A DNA stretch of 40,372 bases from Actinomadura latina NBRC 106108. GTDB lineage: Bacteria > Actinomycetota > Actinomycetes > Streptosporangiales > Streptosporangiaceae. Position 1 is the first letter of the stretch; the number at the start of each line of letters is the position of its first letter. Shown here in pieces: positions 6,973 through 14,459 of the stretch. Made by a program: the position numbers and the translations under genes. The notes below the pieces were generated by a model. It was not told the origin of the DNA and made no database searches. It saw nothing but the letters and a program-made list of their open reading frames with translations. The DNA lies in the NCBI RefSeq assembly GCF_001552195.1, contig NZ_BCQS01000014.1, positions 1-40,372 of the forward strand, written 5' to 3'.

Positions 6973-6983
6973 GGGGTGAGCGC

Positions 6984-7172
6984 GTGAACGTCTCGATTCC
7001 GCTGGTCGCCATCCTCGGCGCGGTCGTCTGGCTCGCATGGCGGTACATGGGCCTGCGCGCGTGGCAACTCGCGGTGTGCCTGCTGTTCGGGTTCTTCCTC
7101 GCCGCGACCAGCGCCGCGCCGGAGATCCGCCAGCTGGTGACCGTCCTCGTCCAGTCCCTCTCTCAGAACTGA
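6984..7172 (+). CDS. Spd-like small membrane protein
   Basis: The GTG at 6984 is preceded by AGGGGGTGAG. The 62-residue product has two transmembrane helices (IPLVAILGAVVWLAWRYMG and QLAVCLLFGFFLAATSA) and a short polar C-terminus. Small multi-helix membrane proteins next to traB are typically Spd proteins, which help spread the transferred DNA within the recipient mycelium. Assignment is by size, topology and position only. Confidence 0.55.
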   Translation: MNVSIPLVAILGAVVWLAWRYMGLRAWQLAVCLLFGFFLAATSAAPEIRQLVTVLVQSLSQN

Positions 7173-7200
7173 CGTCCCGCTTGAAGGGAGTGATGCCCCA

Positions 7201-7545
7201 GTGCCCGACATCCCTCAGCACGTCAAGATCGACCTCCAGGGGGTTCGTGCCCGCAACCTCGCCGCCCGTGAAATCGTCTCCGCTCTGTCGGAAGCGATGC
7301 CGTCCATCGCCGATCTGTGGCTACGCGTCAATTCCGCGCTCGCCGATTCCCCAGCCCTCGTCTCCGAAGTGTCGCGCCTCACGGCCGAGCTGGTGAGGGT
7401 GCGCCGTGACCGCGCGAACCTGGCAGCCGCGGGACGCGCCACCCTCAAGGCCACGCGGGATGCGGAACCTGACCCGCTGTACTACCTGCGCGACGAGTTG
7501 CGCGCCCAGGGACACCTTCCGCCGGACGAGCGGGGGCGTTCATGA
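7201..7545 (+). CDS. hypothetical coiled protein upstream of traB
   Basis: A 114-residue hydrophilic protein, GTG at 7201 with GAAGGGAG upstream. Predicted helices cover residues 15-75, including a heptad-like stretch (SRLTAELVRVRRDRANLAAAGRATL). The C-terminal part contains DPLYYLRDELRAQGHLPPDE. Its TGA overlaps the ATG of traB (ATGA at 7542-7545), so translation is coupled. It may be an accessory partner of TraB. Confidence 0.6.
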   Translation: MPDIPQHVKIDLQGVRARNLAAREIVSALSEAMPSIADLWLRVNSALADSPALVSEVSRLTAELVRVRRDRANLAAAGRATLKATRDAEPDPLYYLRDELRAQGHLPPDERGRS

Positions 7546-9343
7546 GCCGGACGCGTCAGATGCGGCGGCACGCGCAGAAGATGCGCCGCAACGGGCTTCA
7601 ACCGATGGTCATCATCGACCGTGACGACCAGTTCCCGGACGTCGCCGCTGTGCTGGTGGCTCGGGTGCTGTGGCGGTACCGGTCCGAACTCGCTCCCCTG
7701 TACCTGGTGACCGCGCTCGTCGTCTCGGGCCTCGTCCTGCACGTCACGTGTCCGCGCTGGTGGCCGTACCTGCTCACCGTCGCGGCGGTGACCGCGTGGG
7801 TGCTGGCCATGTCCGGGGACCGGTTCGGGCTCGCTCTCCGCACCGAGCGGCTCTACGGCGCGGCCGTGGTCATGAGTGCCGGTGGATGGCTTGCGGCGGT
7901 GACCGCGCTCGGTATCGCGTTCTCGCCTCTCCCCCAGGTGCTCGCCATGGGTGGGTTCGTGCTCGCCGTGCCGTGGTGGGTGCATCGGCGCCGGCGTGCC
8001 AAGGTGCGCGTCGATCGGCAGATTGCCGCATGGCCTGAAATCGCGCAGTCGATCGGGCTCGCTGGCTCGCGTGCACAGTCCGCTGTGGTGGACGTGTGGG
8101 GGTGGCGTGCGCGATTCGCTCTCGCGCGTGGCCAGACCATCCAGGACGTCACCGCGAAAGTGCCCGCGATCGAATCGGCGCTCGGGACGTTCCGCGGCGC
8201 GGTGCGCGTCTTCCCCACGCGCGACGACAAGGCCAACCGGTTCGAACTCCGGGTGCTCAACACCGACCCGCACGCCGACGCGATCCCGTGGCCCGGACCG
8301 TCCGTCTCATCCATTACCGAGCCGATCGACCTCGGGCCGTTCGAAGACGCGACCAGCGCACGCGTTCTGCTGCTGCGACGTCACGGGCTCATCGGAGGCG
8401 TGGCCGGCTCGGGAAAGAGCGGCGGAATCAACGTCCTCATGGGCAGCCTCAGCGCGTGCCGCGATGTGGTCATCTGGGCCATTGACCTTAAGCGCGGCAT
8501 GGAGTTGCAGCCGTGGGCGTCCTGCATCGATCGGCTCGCCACCACGCCCGAGCAAGCCCGCGCCATGCTGCGCGATGCCGTGACGATTCTCGAGGCGCGC
8601 GCCGAGTGGCTCACGGCGAACGGCAGGCGCGTCTGGGACCCGGCGCCGAGCTTCCTGCCCTCCTCGTCATCGTCGTCGATGAGTACGCCGAACTCGCCGA
8701 TGACGCACCGGACGCGGCAAGTGACACGGACTCGATCGCGCGCCGTGGACGTGCTGTTGCCGTGACGCTCATCGCGGCCACGCAGCGCCCCACACAAAAG
8801 GCCATGGGCAAGGGCGCCGTCCGCTCACAGATGGACGTCCGGGTGAGCTTCCGCGTCCGCGAACGCAAAGACGTCGACCTCATCCTTGGACAAGGGATGC
8901 TCAACGCCGGATGGCACGCCCACACCCTCAACGCCCCCGGCAAGTTCCTGCTCTCCGCACCCGAACACGACACGCCCCGACGAGGCCGCGCCTACCTGCT
9001 CACCGATGACGCGGTGAGCGAGGCCGCACAGCGACACGAGGCTCTAAGGCCCGTCCTGGACGAGGTCTCGCGGCGCGCGCTGGACGAGGCCAGTACGCCC
9101 CTTCTGCGACCCGTCTCGGTGCCGTCCGTCCCGCTGAGGCCGTCCGGGGAAGAGCGCGCCGAAAGCGTCTTGCGGGAAGCCCTGGACGGCGCGCCGAACG
9201 AGGGGCTTCCGATCGCTCACCTACTCATGATCACCGAGATGAGCCGGCCGACCCTCTACCGGCGTCTCAACGAGCTGGTGAAGACCGGCCGGGCCGTCCA
9301 GGTCGGACGAGGCCGCTACAAGGCGTCCGACCACACTCCGTGA
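7542..9343 (+). pseudogene. traB: TraB/FtsK-type conjugative DNA translocase, split by a frameshift
   Basis: TraB proteins pump double-stranded plasmid DNA between mycelial cells. From 7542 the protein has about four N-terminal membrane helices (residues 40-150), a linker, and Walker A (GVAGSGKSGG, about residues 285-294). The frame then ends at 8765 in a Ser/Thr-rich tail. The rest continues in the -1 frame: ELPALLVIVVDEYAEL (Walker B), then a sensor strand IAATQRP, and a C-terminal winged helix (LLMITEMSRPTLYRRLNEL) that in TraB binds the transfer site. The switch lies near 8640-8650, where WDPAP must join ELPAL, and needs one extra base. I see no slippery heptamer. It is either a real single-base deletion that inactivates transfer or a sequencing error. 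The rejoined protein would be about 600 residues. Confidence 0.85.
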
Positions 9344-9344
9344 T

Positions 9345-9478
9345 CGTCTCAACGTCTCGTCTCAGGCGCGCGCCTGCACGTAAGGAGCCGAGAGACGTCC
9401 GTGAGACGAGACGGAGACAACCACCGTCCGCAACCAAGGAGTTGATCGCCAACCCGCACCAGGCACGCGCCCGAGACG
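9345..9478 (+). repeat. GAGACG repeat cluster downstream of traB, candidate clt locus
   Basis: Seven exact copies of the hexamer lie in 134 bases: CGTCTC at 9345, 9353 and 9358, and GAGACG at 9392, 9403, 9408 and 9473. Two clusters form a perfect 12-base inverted repeat (CGTCTCGTCTCA at 9353-9364 with TGAGACGAGACG at 9402-9413). TraB of Streptomyces plasmids recognises short direct repeats in a clt locus close to traB, so this is a candidate. A hairpin terminator or Xis/Int arm site is the alternative. Confidence 0.5.
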
Positions 9479-9506
9479 ACCGCTCGGGCGAGAGGAGGTG
9501 GTGACC

Positions 9507-9680
9507 GTGCAGGCGTACACCGTCGAGCAAGTGGCCGAGATCCTCAACATCGGCCGAGACAAGGTCTACTTCCTGATCCGCACCGGCCAACTCCACAGCA
9601 TCAAGATCGGCAAGCTGCGCCGCATCACTGACCGGCACATCGCCGAGTTCGTCACCTCCCTCGAAGAGGCCAACCGCTGA
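9507..9680 (+). CDS. xis: excisionase, MerR-like helix-turn-helix
   Basis: The protein YTVEQVAEILNIGRDKVYFLIRTGQLHSIKIGK..RRI is an excisionase-type (HTH_17) winged helix, with a C-terminal helix RHIAEFVTSLEEA. It bends attachment-site DNA and directs the integrase toward excision. GGAGG at 9494-9498 best serves the GTG at 9507 (57 residues); GTGs at 9498 and 9501 are too close. It lies 119 bases before the integrase gene, which has its own operator, so excisionase and integrase can be controlled separately. Confidence 0.85.
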   Translation: MQAYTVEQVAEILNIGRDKVYFLIRTGQLHSIKIGKLRRITDRHIAEFVTSLEEANR

Positions 9681-9733
9681 CAACCGCCGGGAGGTCCGTC
9701 CGCACATGACCGCGAACGGACCTCCCCACACAA

Positions 9734-9763
9734 GGGACGTCTAGGGACGTCTTGAGTTATGGT
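9734..9763 (+). promoter_or_regulatory. tandem GGGACGTC operator and -10 box of the integrase
   Basis: GGGACGTCTA (9734-9743) and GGGACGTCTT (9744-9753) are direct repeats at exactly one helical turn. Six bases after the second GACGTC lies TATGGT (9758-9763), a likely -10, giving a leader of about 30 bases. The layout is the same as at the DUF5919 gene (3319-3351). This suggests one repressor for both. Confidence 0.65.
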
Positions 9764-9799
9764 CGGTGGTGACCTCGACCGATACGAGGAGGGATCCGG

Positions 9800-10945
9800 T
9801 TGGCGAAGATCCTCATCGGCAAGTACGAGGGGACGATCTACGAGGAGGGCGACGGGTACACCGGCGCCATCTCGCTCGGGTTCGGCCCGGACGGCAAGCG
9901 CAAGCGGCTCAAGAGGAAGGGGCGGACGAAAGCACAGGTCAAAGAGAAGCTCGTCAAGGCCGTCGACGATCTAGAGAAGGGCATCAGGGAGGAGCGGAAC
10001 CACACGGTCGAGAAGGCCGTGAACGCCCTACTCACCCACCTCGCCAAGCAAGACAAGAGCGAGGCGACGATGAAGACCTATCGCGGTCTCGCCGATCATC
10101 ACATCATCGGCAGAATCGGCAAGGTCAAGCTCGCCGACCTCACGGCCGACGACGTTGAGGCGTGGCTAGACGACTGCGCCGAGAGCATGACCACGCAGAC
10201 ACTGAAGATCGTCCATGGCCTTCTACGGAGGTCGATCCGGCTCGCAGAGCGGCGCGACAAGGTCGGGCGCAATGTGGCTCTACTGGTGGACACTCCCAGG
10301 GGCAAGCGGCCTTCAAGGCGGTCGCGGTCGCTCTCCCTGGCACAGGCGACCACCCTTCTCAAGGCAGCACAGGATCCACGGCACCGACTCGGCGCGTACG
10401 TCATCCTCGCGATCGTCTCGGGTCTCCGTACGGAGGAACTCCGAGCGCTCACGTGGGCTGACGTGGATCTCAAAGAGAAGGTCGTCTACGTTCTCCGTTC
10501 CGACCGGGACGGGGGCGACACCAAGACCAAGAAGAGCCGCCGGGGCATCGCCGTGGCGGACATGGCCGTTGACGCGCTCACGGCGCTGCGCAAGCGGCAG
10601 GCCGCAGAGAAGCTCGCAGCGGGCGACCTGTGGCAGGGGCACAACCTCGTCTTCTGCCGAGAGAACGGAGCGCCCTACACGAGTGACGACGTCCTACGCC
10701 GCTTCCAGAGCCTCACACGCACTGCTGGCCTCGGCTCGAACTGGGTGCCGCGCGAGTTGCGGCACACGTTCGTGTCCATCATGAGTGACCAGGGCGTTGC
10801 CCTGGAGAAGATCAGCGACCTTGTGGGGCACGCCGGCACCCACACCACGCAGACCGTCTACCGGCACGAACTCCGGCCCGTCATCACCACGGGCGCCGAG
10901 AAGATGAACACCATCTTCAACGAAGACAAGTCCAGGTCAGCCTAG
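9800..10945 (+). CDS. int: tyrosine recombinase / integrase
   Basis: A 381-residue site-specific recombinase, TTG start at 9800 with AGGAGG at 9786-9791. Residues 1-60 form the arm-binding domain (GTIYEEGDGYTGAISLG). Residues 70-165 form the SAM-like core-binding domain (TMKTYRGLADHHIIGRIGKVKLADLT). The catalytic domain carries Arg I in SGLRTEELRALTW, a Lys in the beta-hairpin region (TKTKKSRRGI), the HxxR box in ELRHTFVS preceded by R, LVGH, and the nucleophile Tyr in TQTVYRHE. All catalytic residues are present, so it looks functional. Tyrosine integrases of these elements usually target a tRNA 3' end, but none is seen after 10945. Confidence 0.93.
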   Translation: MAKILIGKYEGTIYEEGDGYTGAISLGFGPDGKRKRLKRKGRTKAQVKEKLVKAVDDLEKGIREERNHTVEKAVNALLTHLAKQDKSEATMKTYRGLADHHIIGRIGKVKLADLTADDVEAWLDDCAESMTTQTLKIVHGLLRRSIRLAERRDKVGRNVALLVDTPRGKRPSRRSRSLSLAQATTLLKAAQDPRHRLGAYVILAIVSGLRTEELRALTWADVDLKEKVVYVLRSDRDGGDTKTKKSRRGIAVADMAVDALTALRKRQAAEKLAAGDLWQGHNLVFCRENGAPYTSDDVLRRFQSLTRTAGLGSNWVPRELRHTFVSIMSDQGVALEKISDLVGHAGTHTTQTVYRHELRPVITTGAEKMNTIFNEDKSRSA

Positions 10946-11142
10946 CCATTGGCTCCCGGCCGAACTCCCCTTGACGACGTCCGATTCCCTGAGCAGGCAC
11001 GCAGCAAGATCATCGGGTGCACCCGCATTAGCCGCGCCAGCTCTGAGAGAACCCACTGCCGCGGATGTCGATAACGGTTCGCCGGCTCCGTCTCAGGGGC
11101 AGATGCGGCCGACGTGGCCGTACCGAGCCAAGGAGGCCCAGC

Positions 11143-11583
11143 GTGACGCTCCAGCGGATGGACAACGTCCTCATCGTCGTCGACGACCTTGAGGCGGTCA
11201 TCGCGTTCTTCGTCGAACTAGGAATGGAGCTTGAAGGCAAGGGGCCGCTCGAAGGGCGTTGGGCGGAACGTGTCATCGGGCTTGAGGACGTCCGCCAGGA
11301 CGTCGCCATGCTGCGGGTACCGGACGGCCCCGGACGAGTGGAGCTGGCGAAGTTCCACAGGCCGAAGGCCATCACCCCCGAGCCGAAGGAGGCACCGGCG
11401 AACACGCTGGGCATTCGCCGCGTCATGTTCGCAGTCGACGACATCGACGACGTCGTCGCCCGCCTGCGCGCGCACGGCGCCGAACTGGTCGGCGAGCTGG
11501 AGCAGTACGAGAACCTCTATCGCCTCTGCTACGTGCGCGGCCCCGAGGGCATCGTCGTGGGACTCGCCGAGCAACTCGGCTGA
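11143..11583 (+). CDS. VOC / glyoxalase-fold protein
   Basis: The GTG at 11143 has AGGAGG at 11131-11136, six bases away; the open frame extends to 11065 but without support. The 146-residue protein has two beta-alpha-beta-beta-beta modules of the vicinal oxygen chelate fold: MDNVLIVVDDLEAVIAFFVELGMEL, and IRRVMFAVDDIDDVVARLRAHGAELVGE, ending in the typical YVRGPEGIVVGLAE with a Glu in the metal-ligand zone. The family includes glyoxalase I, dioxygenases and bleomycin-type resistance proteins; the specific role is unknown. It is the first host-type gene after the integrase. Confidence 0.85.
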   Translation: MTLQRMDNVLIVVDDLEAVIAFFVELGMELEGKGPLEGRWAERVIGLEDVRQDVAMLRVPDGPGRVELAKFHRPKAITPEPKEAPANTLGIRRVMFAVDDIDDVVARLRAHGAELVGELEQYENLYRLCYVRGPEGIVVGLAEQLG

Positions 11584-11715
11584 CGGCGCCGCGCACGCGG
11601 GCCCCCATGGCCGCCTGGACCCGCTCGCTTTCCCTTCTTCGGGTGACAAAGGCCGGGCGGGAAGTGTGGGTTGCGGAAGAGCACTGCACGAGCTCACGGC
11701 GGCATAATCCCCGGC

Positions 11716-12546
11716 GTGTCCAGTGCGCCGCCGTTGAATGAGGACTTCCGGCTGGTCGAGGCGCTTCAAGCGCAGCGGCCGGGGGCGGTCGGCCATGTCT
11801 ACAACGTGTACGGGCCCGAGCTGGTCGAGTACGCGGAGGGGCTGCTCGGTGAGCGCGGGCGGGCGGTGGGGGCCGTCCGGGAGGCGCTGCTCGCGCTGCA
11901 GGACGCCGAGGTGCCGGACGCCGGGACGTTCCGGGACTGGCTGTACGAGCTGGTGCGCGACCAGTGCCGCGCGACCCCCGCGCGGAAGCGGGGGCGGCTG
12001 GTACTGATCGGGGGCGCCGCGGCCGCGGTCGCGTTGACCGGCGCGACGCTCGTTCTGTTCGAGTCCGCCGATGCGGAGCCGCAGCCCTCGGCCGCGCCAC
12101 CGGTGGCGATGATCACGCCGGCGTCGCCGGCGCCCTCGGTGACGTCCGCGCCGGCGTCCGGGGAGAAGGCCGAGAAGGACGCGCCGAAGCCGGAGAAGAA
12201 GGCGGCCAAGCCCGAGAAGTCGCGCAAGGCGCCGACGGGGCCGGGACGGTTGTCGGTCAACGACGCGGGGTGCCAAGGGGTTCGGGCGGCCGGATCGCCG
12301 GCGCAGTGTCACATCAGGCTGACGGCCGTCGGCGGGTCGGTGAAGTGGTCGGTGGCTGCGGTGCGGGACCGGGCCGGGCGGGTCAGCGCAGGCGGCAGCG
12401 GAACGCTGAAGGCGGGACGGTCGGCCTCCGTGACGGTGACCGTAAGGCCGACGGTGCTGTGCTTCGTCGGCGGACGCGGAACCGGGACGGTCTCGTTCCA
12501 GCCCGCCGGCACGGCCACCGTGACCTACACGTGCTGGCGGCGGTAG
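11716..12546 (+). CDS. membrane protein with sigma-region-2-like cytoplasmic domain
   Basis: The GTG at 11716 sits seven bases after a CATAAT -10 box, so the transcript is probably leaderless. Residues 1-95 resemble sigma factor region 2 of ECF type (VYNVYGPELVEYAEGLLGERGRAVGAVREALLAL, then FRDWLYELVRDQCRA). A Lys/Arg stretch and one transmembrane helix follow (LVLIGGAAAAVALTGATLVLF, about 96-117). Then come an extracellular Pro/Ala/Lys-rich linker and a C-terminal beta domain with four cysteines (GCQ, QCH, LCF, TCW). There is no region 4, so it cannot be a complete sigma factor. It lies directly before a two-component system on the same strand. It may be a membrane-tethered sigma-like sensor or an immobilised decoy; this is inference. 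Confidence 0.6.
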   Translation: MSSAPPLNEDFRLVEALQAQRPGAVGHVYNVYGPELVEYAEGLLGERGRAVGAVREALLALQDAEVPDAGTFRDWLYELVRDQCRATPARKRGRLVLIGGAAAAVALTGATLVLFESADAEPQPSAAPPVAMITPASPAPSVTSAPASGEKAEKDAPKPEKKAAKPEKSRKAPTGPGRLSVNDAGCQGVRAAGSPAQCHIRLTAVGGSVKWSVAAVRDRAGRVSAGGSGTLKAGRSASVTVTVRPTVLCFVGGRGTGTVSFQPAGTATVTYTCWRR

Positions 12547-12588
12547 CGCTTATCGGGGTTTAACCTGCCGGGCGGCATGCTCGGCGGC

Positions 12589-13251
12589 ATGCGTGTTCTG
12601 GTTGTTGAGGACGAGCGGGTGCTCGCGGACGCCATCGCCGAGGGGCTCCGCGAGGAGGCCATGGCCGTTGACGTCGTCTATGACGGCGACGAGGCGTTGG
12701 AGCTGGCCTCTTACAACGAGTACGACGTCGTGGTCCTCGACCGGGATCTGCCTGCGGTGCACGGGGACGACGTGTGCCGGGAGCTGGTGGGGCGGCGGAG
12801 TCCCGGGCGGATTCTGATGCTCACGGCGGCCTCGGATGTCGATGATCGGGTGGACGGCCTGTCGCTCGGGGCCGACGACTATCTGCCGAAGCCGTTCGTG
12901 TTCAGTGAGCTGGTCGCGCGGGTGCGGGCGCTGGCCAGGAGGTCGGGGGTGCCCGTGCCGCCGGTGCTGGAGGGCAGGGGGATCCGGCTCGATCCGTACC
13001 GGAGGAAGGCCGCACGGGACGGGCGGGAGCTGCGGCTGACCAAGAAGGAGTTCGCCGTGCTGGAAGAACTGATGCGGGCCGAGGGCGGTGTGGTGTCCGC
13101 CGAGCGGCTGCTGGAGCGGGCGTGGGACGAGAACATCGACCCGTTCAGCAACATCGTCCGGGTCACGATGGCGACGCTTCGGCGGAAGCTCGGGCAGCCG
13201 CCGGTGATCGAGACCGTGACGGGCTCCGGCTACCGGCTGGAGGCGATGTGA
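12589..13251 (+). CDS. OmpR-family response regulator, CutR-like
   Basis: A two-domain response regulator. The receiver domain (residues 1-115) has the acidic pocket VEDE, phospho-acceptor D51 in VVLDRDLP, T in LMLTAAS and K in LPKPF. The C-terminal OmpR/PhoB winged helix ends in RVTMATLRRKLG and GSGYRLEAM. The ATG at 12589 begins MRVLVVEDE as in relatives; an in-frame ATG at 12577 is possible. The sequence around VVLDRDLPAVHGDDVCREL resembles Streptomyces CutR. It overlaps the sensor kinase gene by four bases, so the two are coupled. Confidence 0.9.
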   Translation: MRVLVVEDERVLADAIAEGLREEAMAVDVVYDGDEALELASYNEYDVVVLDRDLPAVHGDDVCRELVGRRSPGRILMLTAASDVDDRVDGLSLGADDYLPKPFVFSELVARVRALARRSGVPVPPVLEGRGIRLDPYRRKAARDGRELRLTKKEFAVLEELMRAEGGVVSAERLLERAWDENIDPFSNIVRVTMATLRRKLGQPPVIETVTGSGYRLEAM

Positions 13252-14459
13252 AGAGGCCGGCGGTGAAGAAGCTGAGCGTCCGGACGCGGCTGACGCTGGT
13301 GTACGGGTCGCTGTTCCTGGTGACCTCGGCGGTACTGGTCTCGGTGACGTACCTGCTGACCGTCCGGACGATGGACAACCGGCTCTCTGCCCGCGGCGAC
13401 ATCGACCCGGAGGCGCTCTCGCGGCTGCGGGCCATGGCGCTCGACGGCGACATGAGCCAGCTGATGGCGTTGAAGGCCGATGCCGACCGGCAGCTGGCGC
13501 AGCAGAAGCACGATGTGCTGGCGCAGCTGCTGCAGAGTTCGCTGGTCACGATGCTGGTGCTCGGCGTCGTCGCGGTGGTGATCGGGTACCTGGTCGCCGG
13601 GCGGATGCTGCGGCCGCTGCACAGGGTGACGGCGACGGCGCGCCGGCTCTCGGAGAGCAACATGCACGAGCGGATCGCGCTGGACGGCCCCCAGGACGAG
13701 ATCAAGGACCTGGCCGACACGTTCGACCGGATGCTGGACCGGCTGAACCGCGCGTTCGACGCCCAGCGGCGGTTCGTCGCGAACGCCTCGCATGAGCTGC
13801 GCACGCCGCTGACCATCAACCGGACGGTGCTGGAGGTCGCGCTGGCGAGCCGGAAGAACCCGCCGGAGACGAAGGCGCTCGCGGACGTCCTGCTCGGCAA
13901 CACCGCCCGGCATGAGCGGCTCATCGAGGGCCTGCTGCTGCTCGCCAAGTCCGAGCGGGAACCCGGCACCCGGGTGAGCACTCCGCTGCCGGACGTGGTC
14001 CGCAGCGCGCTCGACCAGCTCGACGACCCGGCGGTCGACGTGGAGGCGAGGCTCGCGCCGGCGGTCGTGACCGGTGATCCCGTCCTGCTGGAGCGCTGCG
14101 CGGTGAACCTGCTGGAGAACGCCGTGAAGTACAACGTGCGGGACGGCCGTGTCTGGGTCCGCACCGGAACGCGGGACGGGGAGGCGTTCCTCCAGGTCGT
14201 CAACACCGGGCGGCCCGTCCCCGGCTACGAGGTCGCGGCGATCTTCGAGCCGTTCCGGCGGCTGCGCGCCGACCGGACGGGGTCCAGGGACGGCGCGGGC
14301 CTCGGCCTGTCGATCGTCCGGGCCGTGGTGAACGCGCACGGCGGCACGATCGAGACGGTGCCGCGGCCGGACGGCGGCCTGTCGATCACAGTCCGGCTGC
14401 CCGCGGACGCGGCCACTCCACATGCCCCTCCGGTAGCGGCCGGCCTGGGCGCGCGCTGA
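13248..14459 (+). CDS. sensor histidine kinase, CutS-like
   Basis: The GTG at 13248 overlaps the regulator's stop (GTGA); a GTG at 13263 with GAAGAGG is the alternative. The protein has about 403 residues. It has a first membrane helix (LTLVYGSLFLVTSAVLVSVTYLL), an extracytoplasmic loop of about 70 residues, a second helix (VTMLVLGVVAVVIGYLVAG) and HAMP. The HisKA box has H182 in ANASHELRTPL. The HATPase domain has an N box (LLENAVKYN), and GAGLGLSIVRAVVNAHGG for the G boxes. All kinase motifs are intact. The sensed signal is unknown. Its 3' end overlaps the convergent ligase gene by 74 bases. Confidence 0.92.
   Translation: MKRPAVKKLSVRTRLTLVYGSLFLVTSAVLVSVTYLLTVRTMDNRLSARGDIDPEALSRLRAMALDGDMSQLMALKADADRQLAQQKHDVLAQLLQSSLVTMLVLGVVAVVIGYLVAGRMLRPLHRVTATARRLSESNMHERIALDGPQDEIKDLADTFDRMLDRLNRAFDAQRRFVANASHELRTPLTINRTVLEVALASRKNPPETKALADVLLGNTARHERLIEGLLLLAKSEREPGTRVSTPLPDVVRSALDQLDDPAVDVEARLAPAVVTGDPVLLERCAVNLLENAVKYNVRDGRVWVRTGTRDGEAFLQVVNTGRPVPGYEVAAIFEPFRRLRADRTGSRDGAGLGLSIVRAVVNAHGGTIETVPRPDGGLSITVRLPADAATPHAPPVAAGLGAR

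Larger units (their letters stand above)
2563..10945 (+). mobile_element. AICE-like integrative element (regulatory, transfer and integration modules)
   Basis: The order of small membrane protein, Cys4 mini-protein, Spd-like protein, coiled protein, TraB/FtsK, HTH excisionase and tyrosine integrase is the signature of actinomycete integrative and conjugative elements that transfer double-stranded DNA through a single TraB ATPase. A regulatory half with two XRE-DUF5919 proteins, a GntR protein, an HD protein and a NUDIX protein lies to the left. The boundaries given are the outermost genes I assign to it, not mapped ends. I found no direct repeat, tRNA gene or tRNA 3' fragment at 2325-2562 or 10946-11142, so attL and attR are unplaced and the AT-rich cassette to the left could be inside or outside. 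No RepSA, RepAM or Prim-Pol gene is present, and traB is frameshifted, so the copy is probably immobile on its own. Confidence 0.75.

Noticed and set aside
8630..8665. Programmed -1 frameshift in traB
   Set aside because: No slippery heptamer or obvious pseudoknot near the switch; a simple base deletion or sequencing error fits better.
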